Shown here piece by piece: positions 16,240 to 24,784 of a DNA stretch of 28,175 bases. The notes beneath the pieces are model-generated. The model made no database searches. It worked only from the letters and a program-made list of their open reading frames with translations, and had not been told where the DNA came from. The DNA comes from JAGOUB01 sp964640945. Its GTDB lineage: Bacteria > Patescibacteriota > Gracilibacteria > Peribacterales > Peribacteraceae. Location: positions 1 through 28,175 of the forward strand of contig CAZXIV010000017.1 in NCBI GenBank assembly GCA_964640945.1, in the 5' to 3' direction. The position numbers and the translations under genes were made by a program. The first letter of the stretch is position 1. Each line of letters begins with the position of its first letter.

Positions 16240-16355
16240 GTTCCTGCTTCGGCAGGACGACGATTGGTAAGTGGTCGTCCTCTGTGGGGTGACACGGCGG
16301 ACGCCCTTACCTCCCCCTTCTCCCAGCACCCGCTGGTCGAGAAGGGGGATTTTTT
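16240..16355 (+). ncRNA. Candidate structured small RNA, about 115 bases, family unknown
   Basis: The stretch has a promoter upstream and an intrinsic terminator at its end, both on the plus strand, but no coding frame. Inside are a UUCG-capped hairpin (TCCTGC 16242-16247 / GCAGGA 16252-16257) and a stem GGACGAC (16255-16261) / GTCGTCC (16274-16280). The 12-base loop of that stem contains GGTAAG (16266-16271), complementary to CTTACC (16306-16311), a possible pseudoknot. The first two stems share three bases and may be alternatives. I compared it by eye with 4.5S/SRP RNA, tmRNA and RNase P RNA hallmarks and saw none. It converges on the hibernation factor gene. Confidence 0.5.
16313..16355 (+). 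terminator. Strong intrinsic terminator on the plus strand
   Basis: CCCCCTTCTC (16313-16322) pairs with GAGAAGGGGG (16339-16348), with an inner CCAGC / GCTGG helix, followed by ATTTTTT. On the minus strand no T tract follows the stem, so it does not end the hibernation factor mRNA. It must end a plus-strand transcript. Confidence 0.85.
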
Positions 16356-16362
16356 ACTGCGA

Positions 16363-16722
16363 TCAGTCCTCGTCGCGCGCGCGGCGGCGGGCGGCGCGGT
16401 GGGCCGTGTCGCGGCCGGTGTGTTCTTCTTTATAGCGCTTGATCTGCGGTTCCATTTTTTCAATGCAGCGGTCGATGGCTTCCAATGCCCGGGCGCGGCG
16501 CGACTCGGCCCGCAGAACGGTCTTCGGGAGGGTGACGGTGATCATCACTTTCACGCGGTCGCGGGCTTTCTCCGTCGGGCGCTCCTCGGCTTCCACCCGG
16601 ATGGCCGACGCCTCGTCCTTCAGGCGCTCGCAATAGGTGGCGAGTTTGCCGATCTTGCGGGCGAGCAGCAGGAGCTCGTCGGCGGTGTAGACTATCCCTT
16701 TCTCGAAGTGCTGGACGTTCAT
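16363..16722 (-). CDS. hpf: Ribosome hibernation-promoting factor / RaiA family (short form)
   Basis: Proteins of this family bind the 30S A and P sites and silence ribosomes in slow growth. The 119-aa protein lacks the C-terminal dimerisation domain of long HPF. The fold pattern fits: an N-terminal strand, helix YTADELLLLARKIGKLATYCERL, strand AIRVEAEERP, strand DRVKVMITVTLP, then KTVLRAESRRARALEAIDRCIEKMEPQIKRYK, like the family's LRAEE...DxYAAIDxAxDKLExQL. The C-terminal tail is very basic (RRRARDED). I start at ATG 16722; the longer frame adds seven residues read from a C/T-rich tract. That tract (CTTTCCCCCTCTTCT directly before ATG) closely resembles the one before the histone gene. Confidence 0.8.
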   Translation of the reverse strand: MNVQHFEKGIVYTADELLLLARKIGKLATYCERLKDEASAIRVEAEERPTEKARDRVKVMITVTLPKTVLRAESRRARALEAIDRCIEKMEPQIKRYKEEHTGRDTAHRAARRRARDED

Positions 16723-16795
16723 AGAAGAGGGGGAAAGAAGCAATAGGCGAGTCTAGCATTGCCTCAAGGCTTCGACACGCGCTCGGAGCTGCTGA

Positions 16796-16825
16796 TTGCG
16801 TAAAATGGTGCTTTCGTGGTACAAT
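16796..16825 (+). promoter_or_regulatory. Promoter of the three-gene unknown cluster
   Basis: TTGCGT (16796-16801), an 18-base spacer and an extended -10 TGGTACAAT (TACAAT at 16820-16825). The predicted start is near 16832, giving a leader of about 29 bases that is C/T-rich and has no Shine-Dalgarno. Confidence 0.6.
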
Positions 16826-16860
16826 GACGTGAAAGTCTCACACCCACACCCACCTTCTCT

Positions 16861-17727
16861 ATGAGTCTCGCTGGAACTCCGAACGACGGTACCCCCGAGC
16901 GTCAGGCCCCGACCGATCGCCTGGCCGCCCTCCGCGGCCTTGGTCTGCAGCGTAATAACCTGGCCGATACCATTAACCGCGCCACGGATTCTTTCACGAA
17001 GTTGCTGGGTGAGGTTTCCCGCGCCGTCGGTCGCTACGGCGCTGTTCAGTTGGAGAACTTGGGTCGCATGCCGGTGTTCCCCGAGCCGATCCGCGCTCTG
17101 ATGGGCATGCTCTCACGCAGCCCCGAGGCGCTCGCTGCCCAACTCAATCGCGTTCTCCCTAACCACACCGGCACACACGATCTTGCCACCGGCCAGCGCG
17201 GCTGGGTGGATGCCGCTCGCTCCGAAGATCGCGCCTTGCTCACGCAGCTCGGCGCCGAGATTGAACGTACGCGTGGCGCCGAGAACGGCCCCGTTCTGAA
17301 CCGCTTCTTTGCCGATCTGACGGCTGCCATCGGTTCCAACGACAGCATTACCCTCGCCCAGGTGGTAGAAAAAGCCCGCTCCGTCCGTCCTGTTACTCCT
17401 GCTGCTCCCACCGAGCGCCCGGCCACGACGCCCATTTCCACGCCCACTGCTCCCGAGATCAGCCCGTTCAAGGAAAATGAGCAGTTGAAAGTGGGTGATA
17501 AGCGCACGCTCGTCGTGCCCTTCAACCAGGAGGTGAAGGTTCAAAATGAGCAGGGCGCTCTCGCTGCCAGCACCGACAGTACTGCCGTCATCGCCGGCCT
17601 CAAACTCAGTCGTAAGCTTAATGAGAACAAGATCACAATCGAAGTGCAGGCCGGCGCTACGCCTGGCGAGCGCCAGTTACAGCTGGGCGCCGACAAGAAG
17701 ATTCTTACAATTAAAATTTCCGCCTAA
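16861..17727 (+). CDS. Unknown protein, gene 1 of a three-gene cluster
   Basis: I recognise no family. The 288-aa protein has a helical N-terminal half (to about residue 172), a Pro/Thr/Ala-rich linker (about 176-202), and a C-terminal beta-rich domain of about 85 residues (LKVGDKRTLVVPF, NKITIEVQAGATPGERQLQLG, LTIKISA) that resembles an Ig-like or surface-protein domain. No signal peptide or membrane segment is evident. The ATG at 16861 is the first one after the promoter, preceded by a C/T-rich tract. The next gene begins 2 bases after this stop. Its two neighbours also pair a helical part with a C-terminal beta-rich part, which suggests one structure or complex. Confidence 0.7.
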   Translation: MSLAGTPNDGTPERQAPTDRLAALRGLGLQRNNLADTINRATDSFTKLLGEVSRAVGRYGAVQLENLGRMPVFPEPIRALMGMLSRSPEALAAQLNRVLPNHTGTHDLATGQRGWVDAARSEDRALLTQLGAEIERTRGAENGPVLNRFFADLTAAIGSNDSITLAQVVEKARSVRPVTPAAPTERPATTPISTPTAPEISPFKENEQLKVGDKRTLVVPFNQEVKVQNEQGALAASTDSTAVIAGLKLSRKLNENKITIEVQAGATPGERQLQLGADKKILTIKISA

Positions 17728-17729
17728 CT

Positions 17730-18611
17730 ATGTCAGAAACCGTTCCTAATCAGCCCACAGCAGTAGACGTTTCCTGTCAGCTACAGGCTATCCAGTATGA
17801 CATCAGCCAAGCTCGTACTTTGAGCGAATTCGCCGAGCGCGCGCATGTCGCTCGCACTACTCATGCTCGCCTGAACGACATTCGCGCCCTTGTACCTAAG
17901 CTTAACGTTGAAGATCAGTCACCCATTCAGGCGATTCTCACGACGGTCACGGAAGACAGTGCCCAGTTAATGGCGAGTGTGCTGCCCGAGACGGAAACAG
18001 CACCGCCGTCGGAAGAGCCACTGCCCGCAGAGACTCCGCCCCCGGCTGCTCGGGTTGGTTTTGTGAAGCCCTATCCGCATCCGACCAATCGCACTCAACA
18101 ATTCGATAATGCGATTGCGTGGGCGTCCTACCAGGCCGGGCAGCTCGGCACTTGGATCAGGGAGCGCTTCCAGCATAACCCTTCGGCCGCGCCCCTTCTG
18201 ACGGCGGTCGGCACTACTGCTGTCTTCGGCTTGTTTCGCAGCGCCTTTGGCGGCAGCGGCAACGCCGTGACGGCGGCCGTGGAGACACAGGTCTCCACCC
18301 AGCTCAACACCATGGCCTCGTCGGTTGCCTCCATTAACATTCCTCCTACCGGGGTCAACATTCTTCGCAACCAGGCCGCCGACTTCGTGCTCACGCCGCC
18401 TACTGCCGCCGTGTCGGTGAATGGCCGCATCCTCGGGCCGGCCGGCGCCACGCCCGCCTCCTCGTTGGTAGTTGGCGCGCTGACGATCACACGTACCGCC
18501 GATGGCATCCGGGTCGTGCGCAGTGTCACGCCCGGCCTCGGCAAGTCTGTCACGCTCACGGTCGGCACCTCTCCCTCCGCTATCACTCGTACCCTCCGTC
18601 TCCCCGCCTAA
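17730..18611 (+). CDS. Unknown protein with probable membrane segment, gene 2 of the cluster
   Basis: This 293-aa protein matches no family I know. Residues 1-85 are helical, 88-107 are a Pro/Glu-rich linker, and a moderately hydrophobic segment lies at about 153-172 (AAPLLTAVGTTAVFGLFRSAF). The C-terminus (about 215-293) is a beta-rich domain (VSVNGRILG, LVVGALTITRTADGIRVVR, SVTLTVG) ending TRTLRLPA, much like the end of gene 1 (ILTIKISA). The ATG comes 2 bases after the previous stop, so translation is probably coupled. The similar C-terminal domains point to a shared extracytoplasmic or assembly role, but that is inference. Confidence 0.7.
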   Translation: MSETVPNQPTAVDVSCQLQAIQYDISQARTLSEFAERAHVARTTHARLNDIRALVPKLNVEDQSPIQAILTTVTEDSAQLMASVLPETETAPPSEEPLPAETPPPAARVGFVKPYPHPTNRTQQFDNAIAWASYQAGQLGTWIRERFQHNPSAAPLLTAVGTTAVFGLFRSAFGGSGNAVTAAVETQVSTQLNTMASSVASINIPPTGVNILRNQAADFVLTPPTAAVSVNGRILGPAGATPASSLVVGALTITRTADGIRVVRSVTPGLGKSVTLTVGTSPSAITRTLRLPA

Positions 18612-18624
18612 TCACCCTCTCTTT

Positions 18625-19674
18625 ATGAACCCAGAACCGCTCAAGACTTACGACGATCTCGTGAACCGCATCCACGATCTCAAGGTGAGCTCGGCCCCTC
18701 TCACGCTCAACGACGTGCCGGACCCTGCGGTCGCTCGCGATCTGGCGAAGGGTAAAGCGCACGACTTATTGACCGAGCTTGCCGTGCAGGTTCGTAAGCT
18801 CCACTCGCTCCAGGCCAAGAATAGCGACATCGCGCGCCAACTGGATGACCTCCATACGGCGCTGGTTTCGCAGGTGCATACCGATGTGCCCTATGCTACA
18901 AACGCTGCGAAATTCGCAAGTGAAGGCGTCCAGGGCCTTACTCGTCTCGGTGGCCGCCTGGCTGATACGCAGGCGAACCTCGGTTGGCAGGCGCGTGCCC
19001 TCGATATCGGTGTGGTCGCCGTCGGCGCGACGATGCTCGGCATCGGGGTGACCAAGCTGTGGAAGAGCGGTAAGAACCTGCCCTGGGGCGTCCGCCAAAT
19101 CTGGACCGGCATGAAAGCTGTGCTCATCACGGCCGGCACGCTCGGCACGGGTTGGCTGGCCATGCGCTACGTGGACAACCGCGTTGCCGCCGACGAGGCT
19201 GACCTCGATAACCCCGACCGCCGCCGCGCCAATGCCGCGCGCTTCAACCACGACCCGCACCACCAGCTTGTCATCGACGTCACTAAACCCGGCGTGAATA
19301 TGAGTAACGTCGAGCTGAGCTTGCTGACGAAGCCTGTCGGCATTGGCCAGAATCACGCCCTGCGCTTCGTTCAGCAGGGCAAAACGGTGTTGGTGCGCCG
19401 CGACACGATCAATCTGGCGAGCAAGGATCATAAGAATGCCACGACTGATTCCATCCAGATGATGGTCGATAGCATTCACACTGATCAAAACGGCGAGTAC
19501 GTGGTGACAGTTGATGGTAAGACCATCTACGTGATGGCTGCCGACTTCCGCGAGGCCATGTGCGCGGCCACTATAAGCAAACCAACCATACTCGGAGGCT
19601 CCTCGCAGCCGCGCACGCCAGGCCGCCAGCCCAACTCCTCCGTGCAGATCACCTGGGCGGCGCCTCCTTCCTAA
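18625..19674 (+). CDS. Unknown two-pass membrane protein, gene 3 of the cluster
   Basis: The product is 349 aa from ATG 18625. Residues 1-118 are helical with coiled-coil-like stretches (LLTELAVQVRKLHSLQAKN, IARQLDDLHTALV). Two hydrophobic segments follow at about 127-145 and 162-181. A C-terminal mixed region (about 210-320: LVIDVTKPGVNMSNVELSLL, GEYVVTVDGKTIYVM) ends in a Pro/Ser-rich tail. No family is recognised. The start is 13 bases after the previous stop and is preceded by CACCCTCTCTTT, again C/T-rich and not Shine-Dalgarno-like. An upstream in-frame opening at 18502 lies within gene 2 and is not needed. Confidence 0.7.
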   Translation: MNPEPLKTYDDLVNRIHDLKVSSAPLTLNDVPDPAVARDLAKGKAHDLLTELAVQVRKLHSLQAKNSDIARQLDDLHTALVSQVHTDVPYATNAAKFASEGVQGLTRLGGRLADTQANLGWQARALDIGVVAVGATMLGIGVTKLWKSGKNLPWGVRQIWTGMKAVLITAGTLGTGWLAMRYVDNRVAADEADLDNPDRRRANAARFNHDPHHQLVIDVTKPGVNMSNVELSLLTKPVGIGQNHALRFVQQGKTVLVRRDTINLASKDHKNATTDSIQMMVDSIHTDQNGEYVVTVDGKTIYVMAADFREAMCAATISKPTILGGSSQPRTPGRQPNSSVQITWAAPPS

Positions 19675-19695
19675 GCGCTCGCGTTCGTCCTCGGG

Positions 19696-19701
19696 TACAC
19701 T
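19696..19701 (+). promoter_or_regulatory. -10 element of the DUF212 gene
   Basis: TACACT ends 7 bases before the ATG at 19709, predicting a leaderless mRNA. No clear -35 is seen. Confidence 0.45.
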
Positions 19702-19708
19702 GTCGGCC

Positions 19709-20128
19709 ATGAAGCAGCTTCTGGCGACGTACATTTTCCTGATTCCCGTCGCTGTCTTGATCTTGACCGAGATCTGTAAGTTCTTCGTGCACTACCTGCG
19801 CGCGGGTAACTGGGAGGAAAAACTTTTCCACCCGGGCGGTTTCCCAAGCTCGCATTCCGCCTTTGTCACCTCGCTCATGCTCGTCGTCTGGAAGCGGCAG
19901 GGGATTGAGTCGACCGAGTTCGCCATCGCCTTCATCTTGGCCTGCATCGTCTGGTACGACGCCGTGGCCGTTCGCCGGCAGTTGGGGCAGCAGGCGCAGA
20001 TCTTAAACCGCTTGCAGCACTGGGAGCACCTAAAAGAGCGCTTAGGCCATTCTTTCAACGAAGTGCTCGGCGGCATCGCTTTTGGCGCCTGCGTGACTGT
20101 TATCGGTTTCTCATTGGCGGTCGGTTGA
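19709..20128 (+). CDS. DUF212 / YuiD-type divergent PAP2 membrane protein
   Basis: This 139-aa protein matches the DUF212 family, a divergent acid phosphatase (PAP2)-like group. Landmarks are the early helix, ICKFFVHYLRAGNW, GGFPSSHSAFVTSLMLVVW (the PSSH motif of PAP2 enzymes), WYDAVAVRRQLGQQAQILN and a final helix starting GHSFNEVLGGIAFGA. PAP2 members dephosphorylate lipid phosphates such as undecaprenyl diphosphate; whether this divergent form is active is not known. Several hydrophobic segments place it in the cytoplasmic membrane. Given the uppS and glycan genes nearby, lipid-carrier recycling is possible but unproven. Confidence 0.88.
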   Translation: MKQLLATYIFLIPVAVLILTEICKFFVHYLRAGNWEEKLFHPGGFPSSHSAFVTSLMLVVWKRQGIESTEFAIAFILACIVWYDAVAVRRQLGQQAQILNRLQHWEHLKERLGHSFNEVLGGIAFGACVTVIGFSLAVG

Positions 20129-20157
20129 CCTTCCTGGTAGGGGAAGTGTGGCATACT
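20125..20157 (+). promoter_or_regulatory. Promoter region of proS
   Basis: CATACT (20152-20157) ends 8 bases before the chosen ATG. TTGACC (20125-20130) is a good -35 hexamer, but the 21-base spacing is too long, so only the -10 is offered with some confidence. It overlaps the DUF212 gene stop. Confidence 0.4.
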
Positions 20158-20165
20158 CGGGGTAC

Positions 20166-21422
<1,257 letters not shown>

Positions 21423-21425
21423 GAC

Positions 21426-22019
21426 TTACATCACCGTGTCTGCCTGCAATCCGCTTTGCATCTGGACGTTCGGCGCCTTTACGGCTCGTCGGCCCTGGAA
21501 GTCCATGACGATGTTGGCGATGGTTGAGGCGACGGCGCGCGAGCAGGGGACGAACGGCAGCACCATGCGTTGGCCGGTGCCTTCCTTGAGATCAAAGCAA
21601 AGGCGCCCGAACGGCAGTAAGTCGCCAAATTGCGTGTGCGCGGTAACGCTGGCGATGTTCTCGATGTTCATTTGCTGGATGGACGAGCGGATGATGGACG
21701 ACTGGTCGACGACGATGATTTTGTCGGTGGTCACGAGTAGCACGTCGTAGCGCCAATCGATCCACGCTGTCAGTAGTTTGACGCCCACGAGCGGCAGCCA
21801 GACGAGCAGGATGACGAGCACGACGAGTTCCCAGGGTAGGCTGGCCAAGATGAAGACAGTGGCCAGGCCGGCGAGCAGGAGGGTGTAGATGATGCTCCGA
21901 AGCAGGCGCGCGCCAAACAGGTAGCCGGAGAAGTGGATGGCCAGCAGGAGTTGTTCGCTGGGGCTAATCACTTGCTCTTTGAGTCGTTCCTCGTTGGTTT
22001 CGAGCGCCAGGATCTTCAT
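21426..22019 (-). CDS. PH-domain (YdbS-like, bPH2) membrane protein
   Basis: This is a 197-aa protein starting MKILALETNEERL. Two adjacent membrane segments (about residues 38-80) are followed by a bacterial PH-like domain: WRYDVLLVTTDKIIVVDQSSIIRSSIQQMNIENIASV, then FGRLCFDLKEGTG. The family pattern of Y.vT..r.....G.....v..i.l..I..v is clear. Function of the group is not defined. The start at 22019 is chosen over one 17 codons upstream because TATACT ends 6 bases before it. The gene converges on proS with only 3 bases between the stops. Confidence 0.85.
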   Translation of the reverse strand: MKILALETNEERLKEQVISPSEQLLLAIHFSGYLFGARLLRSIIYTLLLAGLATVFILASLPWELVVLVILLVWLPLVGVKLLTAWIDWRYDVLLVTTDKIIVVDQSSIIRSSIQQMNIENIASVTAHTQFGDLLPFGRLCFDLKEGTGQRMVLPFVPCSRAVASTIANIVMDFQGRRAVKAPNVQMQSGLQADTVM

Positions 22020-22025
22020 GGGTCC

Positions 22026-22031
22026 AGTATA
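22026..22031 (-). promoter_or_regulatory. -10 element of the PH-domain gene
   Basis: TATACT on the minus strand, ending 6 bases before the ATG; leaderless mRNA predicted. It lies between the DUF1003 stop and the PH-domain gene start. Confidence 0.55.
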
Positions 22032-22035
22032 GCGC

Positions 22036-22611
22036 TTATTTGCCCTCCAAGTCGCGTTTCCTCTGGCCAATTTCTTGCAGGATCCGCTCGGGCTTAATTT
22101 CGGTCTTGAGCTCTTTTAGCTCGGAGTCCTTGCCGGCGTGCAGGCCGAGCTTATGGGCGATGGCATCAACGATCGTCAGGATCTTCGTGATTTCGTACTC
22201 GGCGAGGAGGTCGATCTGCAGGTCCAGGTCGGCGCGATCGTCCTGGATTTCGGAAAGTCGCTGCTGGCTGATGAGGACGAAGGTTGAGAGGAAGATTGCT
22301 TCGAGTGAGACGATCATCGTCAGCAGGCCGAAGGGATAGGGATCGAACGGGACAACGCCAAACTGCTCCAGGTAGCCCATGTTCACAATCACCCAGGCGC
22401 CAAACCAAGCGACGTGCAAGTAGAGGAAAACGGTTGAGCCGGAGAAGTTCGTAATGAGATCCGCGATGCGGTCTTGGATGCCGCGGCGTTTCTCCATCTG
22501 CCGGCGCACTTCGGCCAGCGTTTGGATGTTGCGCTGCACGGCCGCGGCCAGATGCTGTTCGGCGGAGGGCGCCGGTTTCTTTTTCGGGGGGCGGCGGGTG
22601 GCGGCGGGCAT
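22036..22611 (-). CDS. DUF1003 family membrane protein
   Basis: This 191-aa protein starts MPAATRRPPKKKPAPS. Its core is typical of DUF1003: DRIADLITNFSGSTVFLYLHVAWFGAWVIVNMG, then FDPYPFGLLTMIVSLEAIFLSTFVLISQQR, with two membrane segments, followed by a cytoplasmic helical tail (RADLDLQIDLLAEYEITKIL). The DPYPFGLLTxxxSLEAI signature is strongly conserved in the family, whose function is unknown. I reject the much longer frame (to 23505) because it runs through the antisense of the dehydrogenase. TAGGCT ends 7 bases before the ATG. The downstream PH-domain gene has its own -10. Confidence 0.92.
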   Translation of the reverse strand: MPAATRRPPKKKPAPSAEQHLAAAVQRNIQTLAEVRRQMEKRRGIQDRIADLITNFSGSTVFLYLHVAWFGAWVIVNMGYLEQFGVVPFDPYPFGLLTMIVSLEAIFLSTFVLISQQRLSEIQDDRADLDLQIDLLAEYEITKILTIVDAIAHKLGLHAGKDSELKELKTEIKPERILQEIGQRKRDLEGK

Positions 22612-22701
22612 CAGGCTCAGCCTAGCCGAGCGCCCGAGGGATTGGGCTTTCTCGCCAACACATTCCGTTGTGTGTATCGTTTCGATGTTCTCCCTCTCTC
22701 T

Positions 22702-23613
22702 ATGATTCTTTTTCTTGATGTCGCCCCTGACGAGCAGTCTCTGGTGCTGAGCAATTTTCCCGACGCGAGCTTTGCGCCAGCTGATGCACCCACCGAAGCG
22801 ATGGTTCAAGCCGAGGTGATTGTCACCTTTGTAACGACGTCCTTCAACGCCGAGCGTTTGGCAGCACTCCCGCATCTCAAGCTCCTTTGCGCGCGTTCGG
22901 CCGGCACCGATCACATCGATCTCGTCACCTGCAAAGCGCGCGGCATCGTTGTCTGCTCCGTGCCCGATTACGGTGCGCATGTCATCGCCGAGCATGCTTT
23001 TGCACTCCTGCTTTCCTCCGTTCGGTGCATTCCCGAGGGGAATACACGCGTGAAGGCCGGCGACTTCTCGTGGCGGGGACTCAAGGGAATGGCTCTCAGA
23101 GGCAAAACGATGGGGGTGGTGGGTACGGGGCGTATCGGCCGGAATCTCATTCAGATCGCGCTCGGTTTCGGCATGCGCGTGATTGCCTACGATGTCTACA
23201 AAGCGCCGGGCATCGACTATGTGGAGTGGGACGAGCTCTGGGCGCAGAGCGACATCGTGTCGCTGCACATGCCGCTCCTGCCGGACACAAAAAACATCGT
23301 GAACGAAAAAACCTTGGCGGTGTGCAAGCCCGGCCTCGTGCTCGTGAATACCGCCCGCGGCGGGCTGATCGAGGCTGAAGCACTCGTCGGCGCGCTCAAG
23401 AGCGGCCGTATTGCGAAGGCCTTGCTCGACGTGCTGCCCGACGAACACGACTTGAGTGCGGAGCACGGTCTGATTGATCATCCGAATGTGGTGGTCACGC
23501 CGCACGTCGCCTTTTACACCGACGACAGCGTGAAAGAACTCTACGGCCAGACGGCTGTGTCTATCCGCGAATGGCAGGCGGGAGAGCGCCCGAAGCTCGC
23601 CTTACCCGTTTAA
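22702..23613 (+). CDS. D-isomer-specific 2-hydroxyacid dehydrogenase
   Basis: The family reduces 2-keto acids to D-2-hydroxyacids with NAD(P)H; substrates include pyruvate, 3-phosphohydroxypyruvate and glyoxylate. The 303-aa protein has the N-terminal SAGTDHIDLVTCKARGIVV, AEHAFALLLSSVR, the dinucleotide-binding GVVGTGRIGRN, the active-site Arg in NTARGGLIE, and the His in VTPHVAFYT. The acid after LLDVLPDE is the likely catalytic Glu/Asp position. The N-terminal SVPDYGAHVIAEH resembles D-lactate dehydrogenases, so reduction of pyruvate in fermentation is a fair guess. I start at ATG 22702; it is preceded by TCTCCCTCTCTCT and no Shine-Dalgarno. It converges on the epimerase gene. Confidence 0.92.
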   Translation: MILFLDVAPDEQSLVLSNFPDASFAPADAPTEAMVQAEVIVTFVTTSFNAERLAALPHLKLLCARSAGTDHIDLVTCKARGIVVCSVPDYGAHVIAEHAFALLLSSVRCIPEGNTRVKAGDFSWRGLKGMALRGKTMGVVGTGRIGRNLIQIALGFGMRVIAYDVYKAPGIDYVEWDELWAQSDIVSLHMPLLPDTKNIVNEKTLAVCKPGLVLVNTARGGLIEAEALVGALKSGRIAKALLDVLPDEHDLSAEHGLIDHPNVVVTPHVAFYTDDSVKELYGQTAVSIREWQAGERPKLALPV

Positions 23614-23631
23614 CGACATCAACCAGAGGGC

Positions 23632-24579
23632 TTAGATGCCGTAATATTCCCGGTACCAGGCCACGAACTTCGGCACGCCGACGCTGATTGGGGTCTTGGG
23701 CTCGAAGCCGAGTTTGGCCTTGGCCTTGGTGAGGTCGGCGGCGCTCTTCGTGGTGTCGCCGGGCTGCATCGGGAGCATCTCTTTTCGCGCTTGTTTGCCG
23801 AGCGCCTTCTCCACCGCGCCGATGTAATCCATTAGTTCCTCGGTGCGGCCGCAGCCGAGGTTGAAGATCTCGCAGTCATAGTTCTTGTCGACCGCGGCGA
23901 CGATGCCGGCGACAATGTCTGCCACGTACGTGAAGTCGCGCTGCATCTTGCCTTCGCCGAATACCTTGATGGTTTGGTCTTTGATGATGGCGTCGGTAAA
24001 GAGGAAGAGCGCCATGTCCGGGCGACCGAACGGGCCGTAGACCGTAAAGAAGCGCAACCCGGTCGATCTCACTTTAAAGAGGTTCCAGTAGGTGCGGGCC
24101 ATGAGTTCGTTGTCCTTCTTGTTCTGGCCATAGAGCGAGAGCTGGTTCTCGGTCTTGTCGTCTTCCTGGGCTGGGAAGCTCGTATTGCCGCCGTAGACGG
24201 AGCTGGAGCTGGCGTAGATGAGCCCTGGGATGTTTTGGGCGCGGACCTCGTCGAGCACATGGAAGAAGCCGCGGATATTGATGTTGATGTACTCGTCGGG
24301 GTGTTCCAGCGAGTAGCGCACGCCGGCAATGGCGGCCAAATGGATGACGCGGTCGGCGCCTGTCATGGCGGCGGCCAGCGTGGGGCGGTCGAGGATATCG
24401 GCTTCGATGAAGTGAAAGTGGGGATACTGGGCAAGCTTCTCCAAACGGGCGCGCTTAAGGCTTGGGTCGTAGTAGGGACTGACGTTGTCGTAGCCCACCA
24501 CTTCGTCGCCACGCTCGAGCAATGAGACGGCCGTGTGGTACCCAATGAATCCAGCGGCACCGGTGAGGAAGACTTTCAT
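23632..24579 (-). CDS. NAD-dependent nucleotide-sugar epimerase, UDP-glucuronate 4-epimerase-like
   Basis: This 315-aa SDR-extended protein starts MKVFLTGAAGFIGYHTA, the GxxGxxG NAD site. Other landmarks are the central YASSSSVYG, the catalytic Tyr-Lys pair in LYGQNKKDNELMA, and LRFFTVYGPFGRPDMALFLFTDAI. The DNVSPYYDPSLKRARL and LAAIAGVRYSLEHP segments are closest to UDP-glucuronate 4-epimerases, which make UDP-galacturonate for surface polysaccharides. Exact substrate is inference. With the ligase-like, WecG-like and UppS genes it fits surface glycan synthesis, though it is not in the same operon. TACACT ends 6 bases before the ATG. Confidence 0.9.
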   Translation of the reverse strand: MKVFLTGAAGFIGYHTAVSLLERGDEVVGYDNVSPYYDPSLKRARLEKLAQYPHFHFIEADILDRPTLAAAMTGADRVIHLAAIAGVRYSLEHPDEYININIRGFFHVLDEVRAQNIPGLIYASSSSVYGGNTSFPAQEDDKTENQLSLYGQNKKDNELMARTYWNLFKVRSTGLRFFTVYGPFGRPDMALFLFTDAIIKDQTIKVFGEGKMQRDFTYVADIVAGIVAAVDKNYDCEIFNLGCGRTEELMDYIGAVEKALGKQARKEMLPMQPGDTTKSAADLTKAKAKLGFEPKTPISVGVPKFVAWYREYYGI

Positions 24580-24585
24580 GGGCGG

Positions 24586-24594
24586 AGTGTATCA
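24586..24594 (-). promoter_or_regulatory. Extended -10 of the epimerase gene
   Basis: TGATACACT on the minus strand; the hexamer TACACT (24591-24586) ends 6 bases before the ATG, so the mRNA should be leaderless. Further upstream (24622-24645) is an imperfectly spaced stem CCATCAG / CTGATGG of unknown meaning. Confidence 0.6.
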
Positions 24595-24736
24595 GACGCC
24601 GAGGCCCGGGAGGGGTTGCAGCCATCAGGTTGATGAAGCTGATGGTCGTCGCCGGCAAGGCTGACGCGCCTCCTGCAAGACCTCACGCTTTCTCCTAAAA
24701 ACGGCCGATACAGGGCACCTTCCGTTCGGCGGCCAA

Positions 24737-24760
24737 CCAAAAGGCCCCTTGCGGGGCCTT
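24737..24760 (-). terminator. Intrinsic terminator of the histone gene
   Basis: AAGGCCCC / GGGGCCTT (24741-24748 and 24753-24760) with a 4-base loop, followed on the minus strand by TTTTGG. It lies about 25 bases after the histone gene stop. Confidence 0.8.
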
Positions 24761-24784
24761 AAGGAATGCTTTGTAAGCTGTGGA

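Noticed and set aside
16313..16362. The 16313-16348 hairpin as terminator of hpf
   Set aside because: On the minus strand no T tract follows the stem; the T tract is on the plus-strand side only.
22036..23505. 489-aa minus-strand frame extending DUF1003 upstream
   Set aside because: The extension is the antisense of the D-2-hydroxyacid dehydrogenase gene; DUF1003 begins at 22611.
24595..24736. Possible RNA or small gene between the epimerase and histone genes
   Set aside because: Only a short CCATCAG / CTGATGG stem and a TTG-started frame are visible; neither is convincing.
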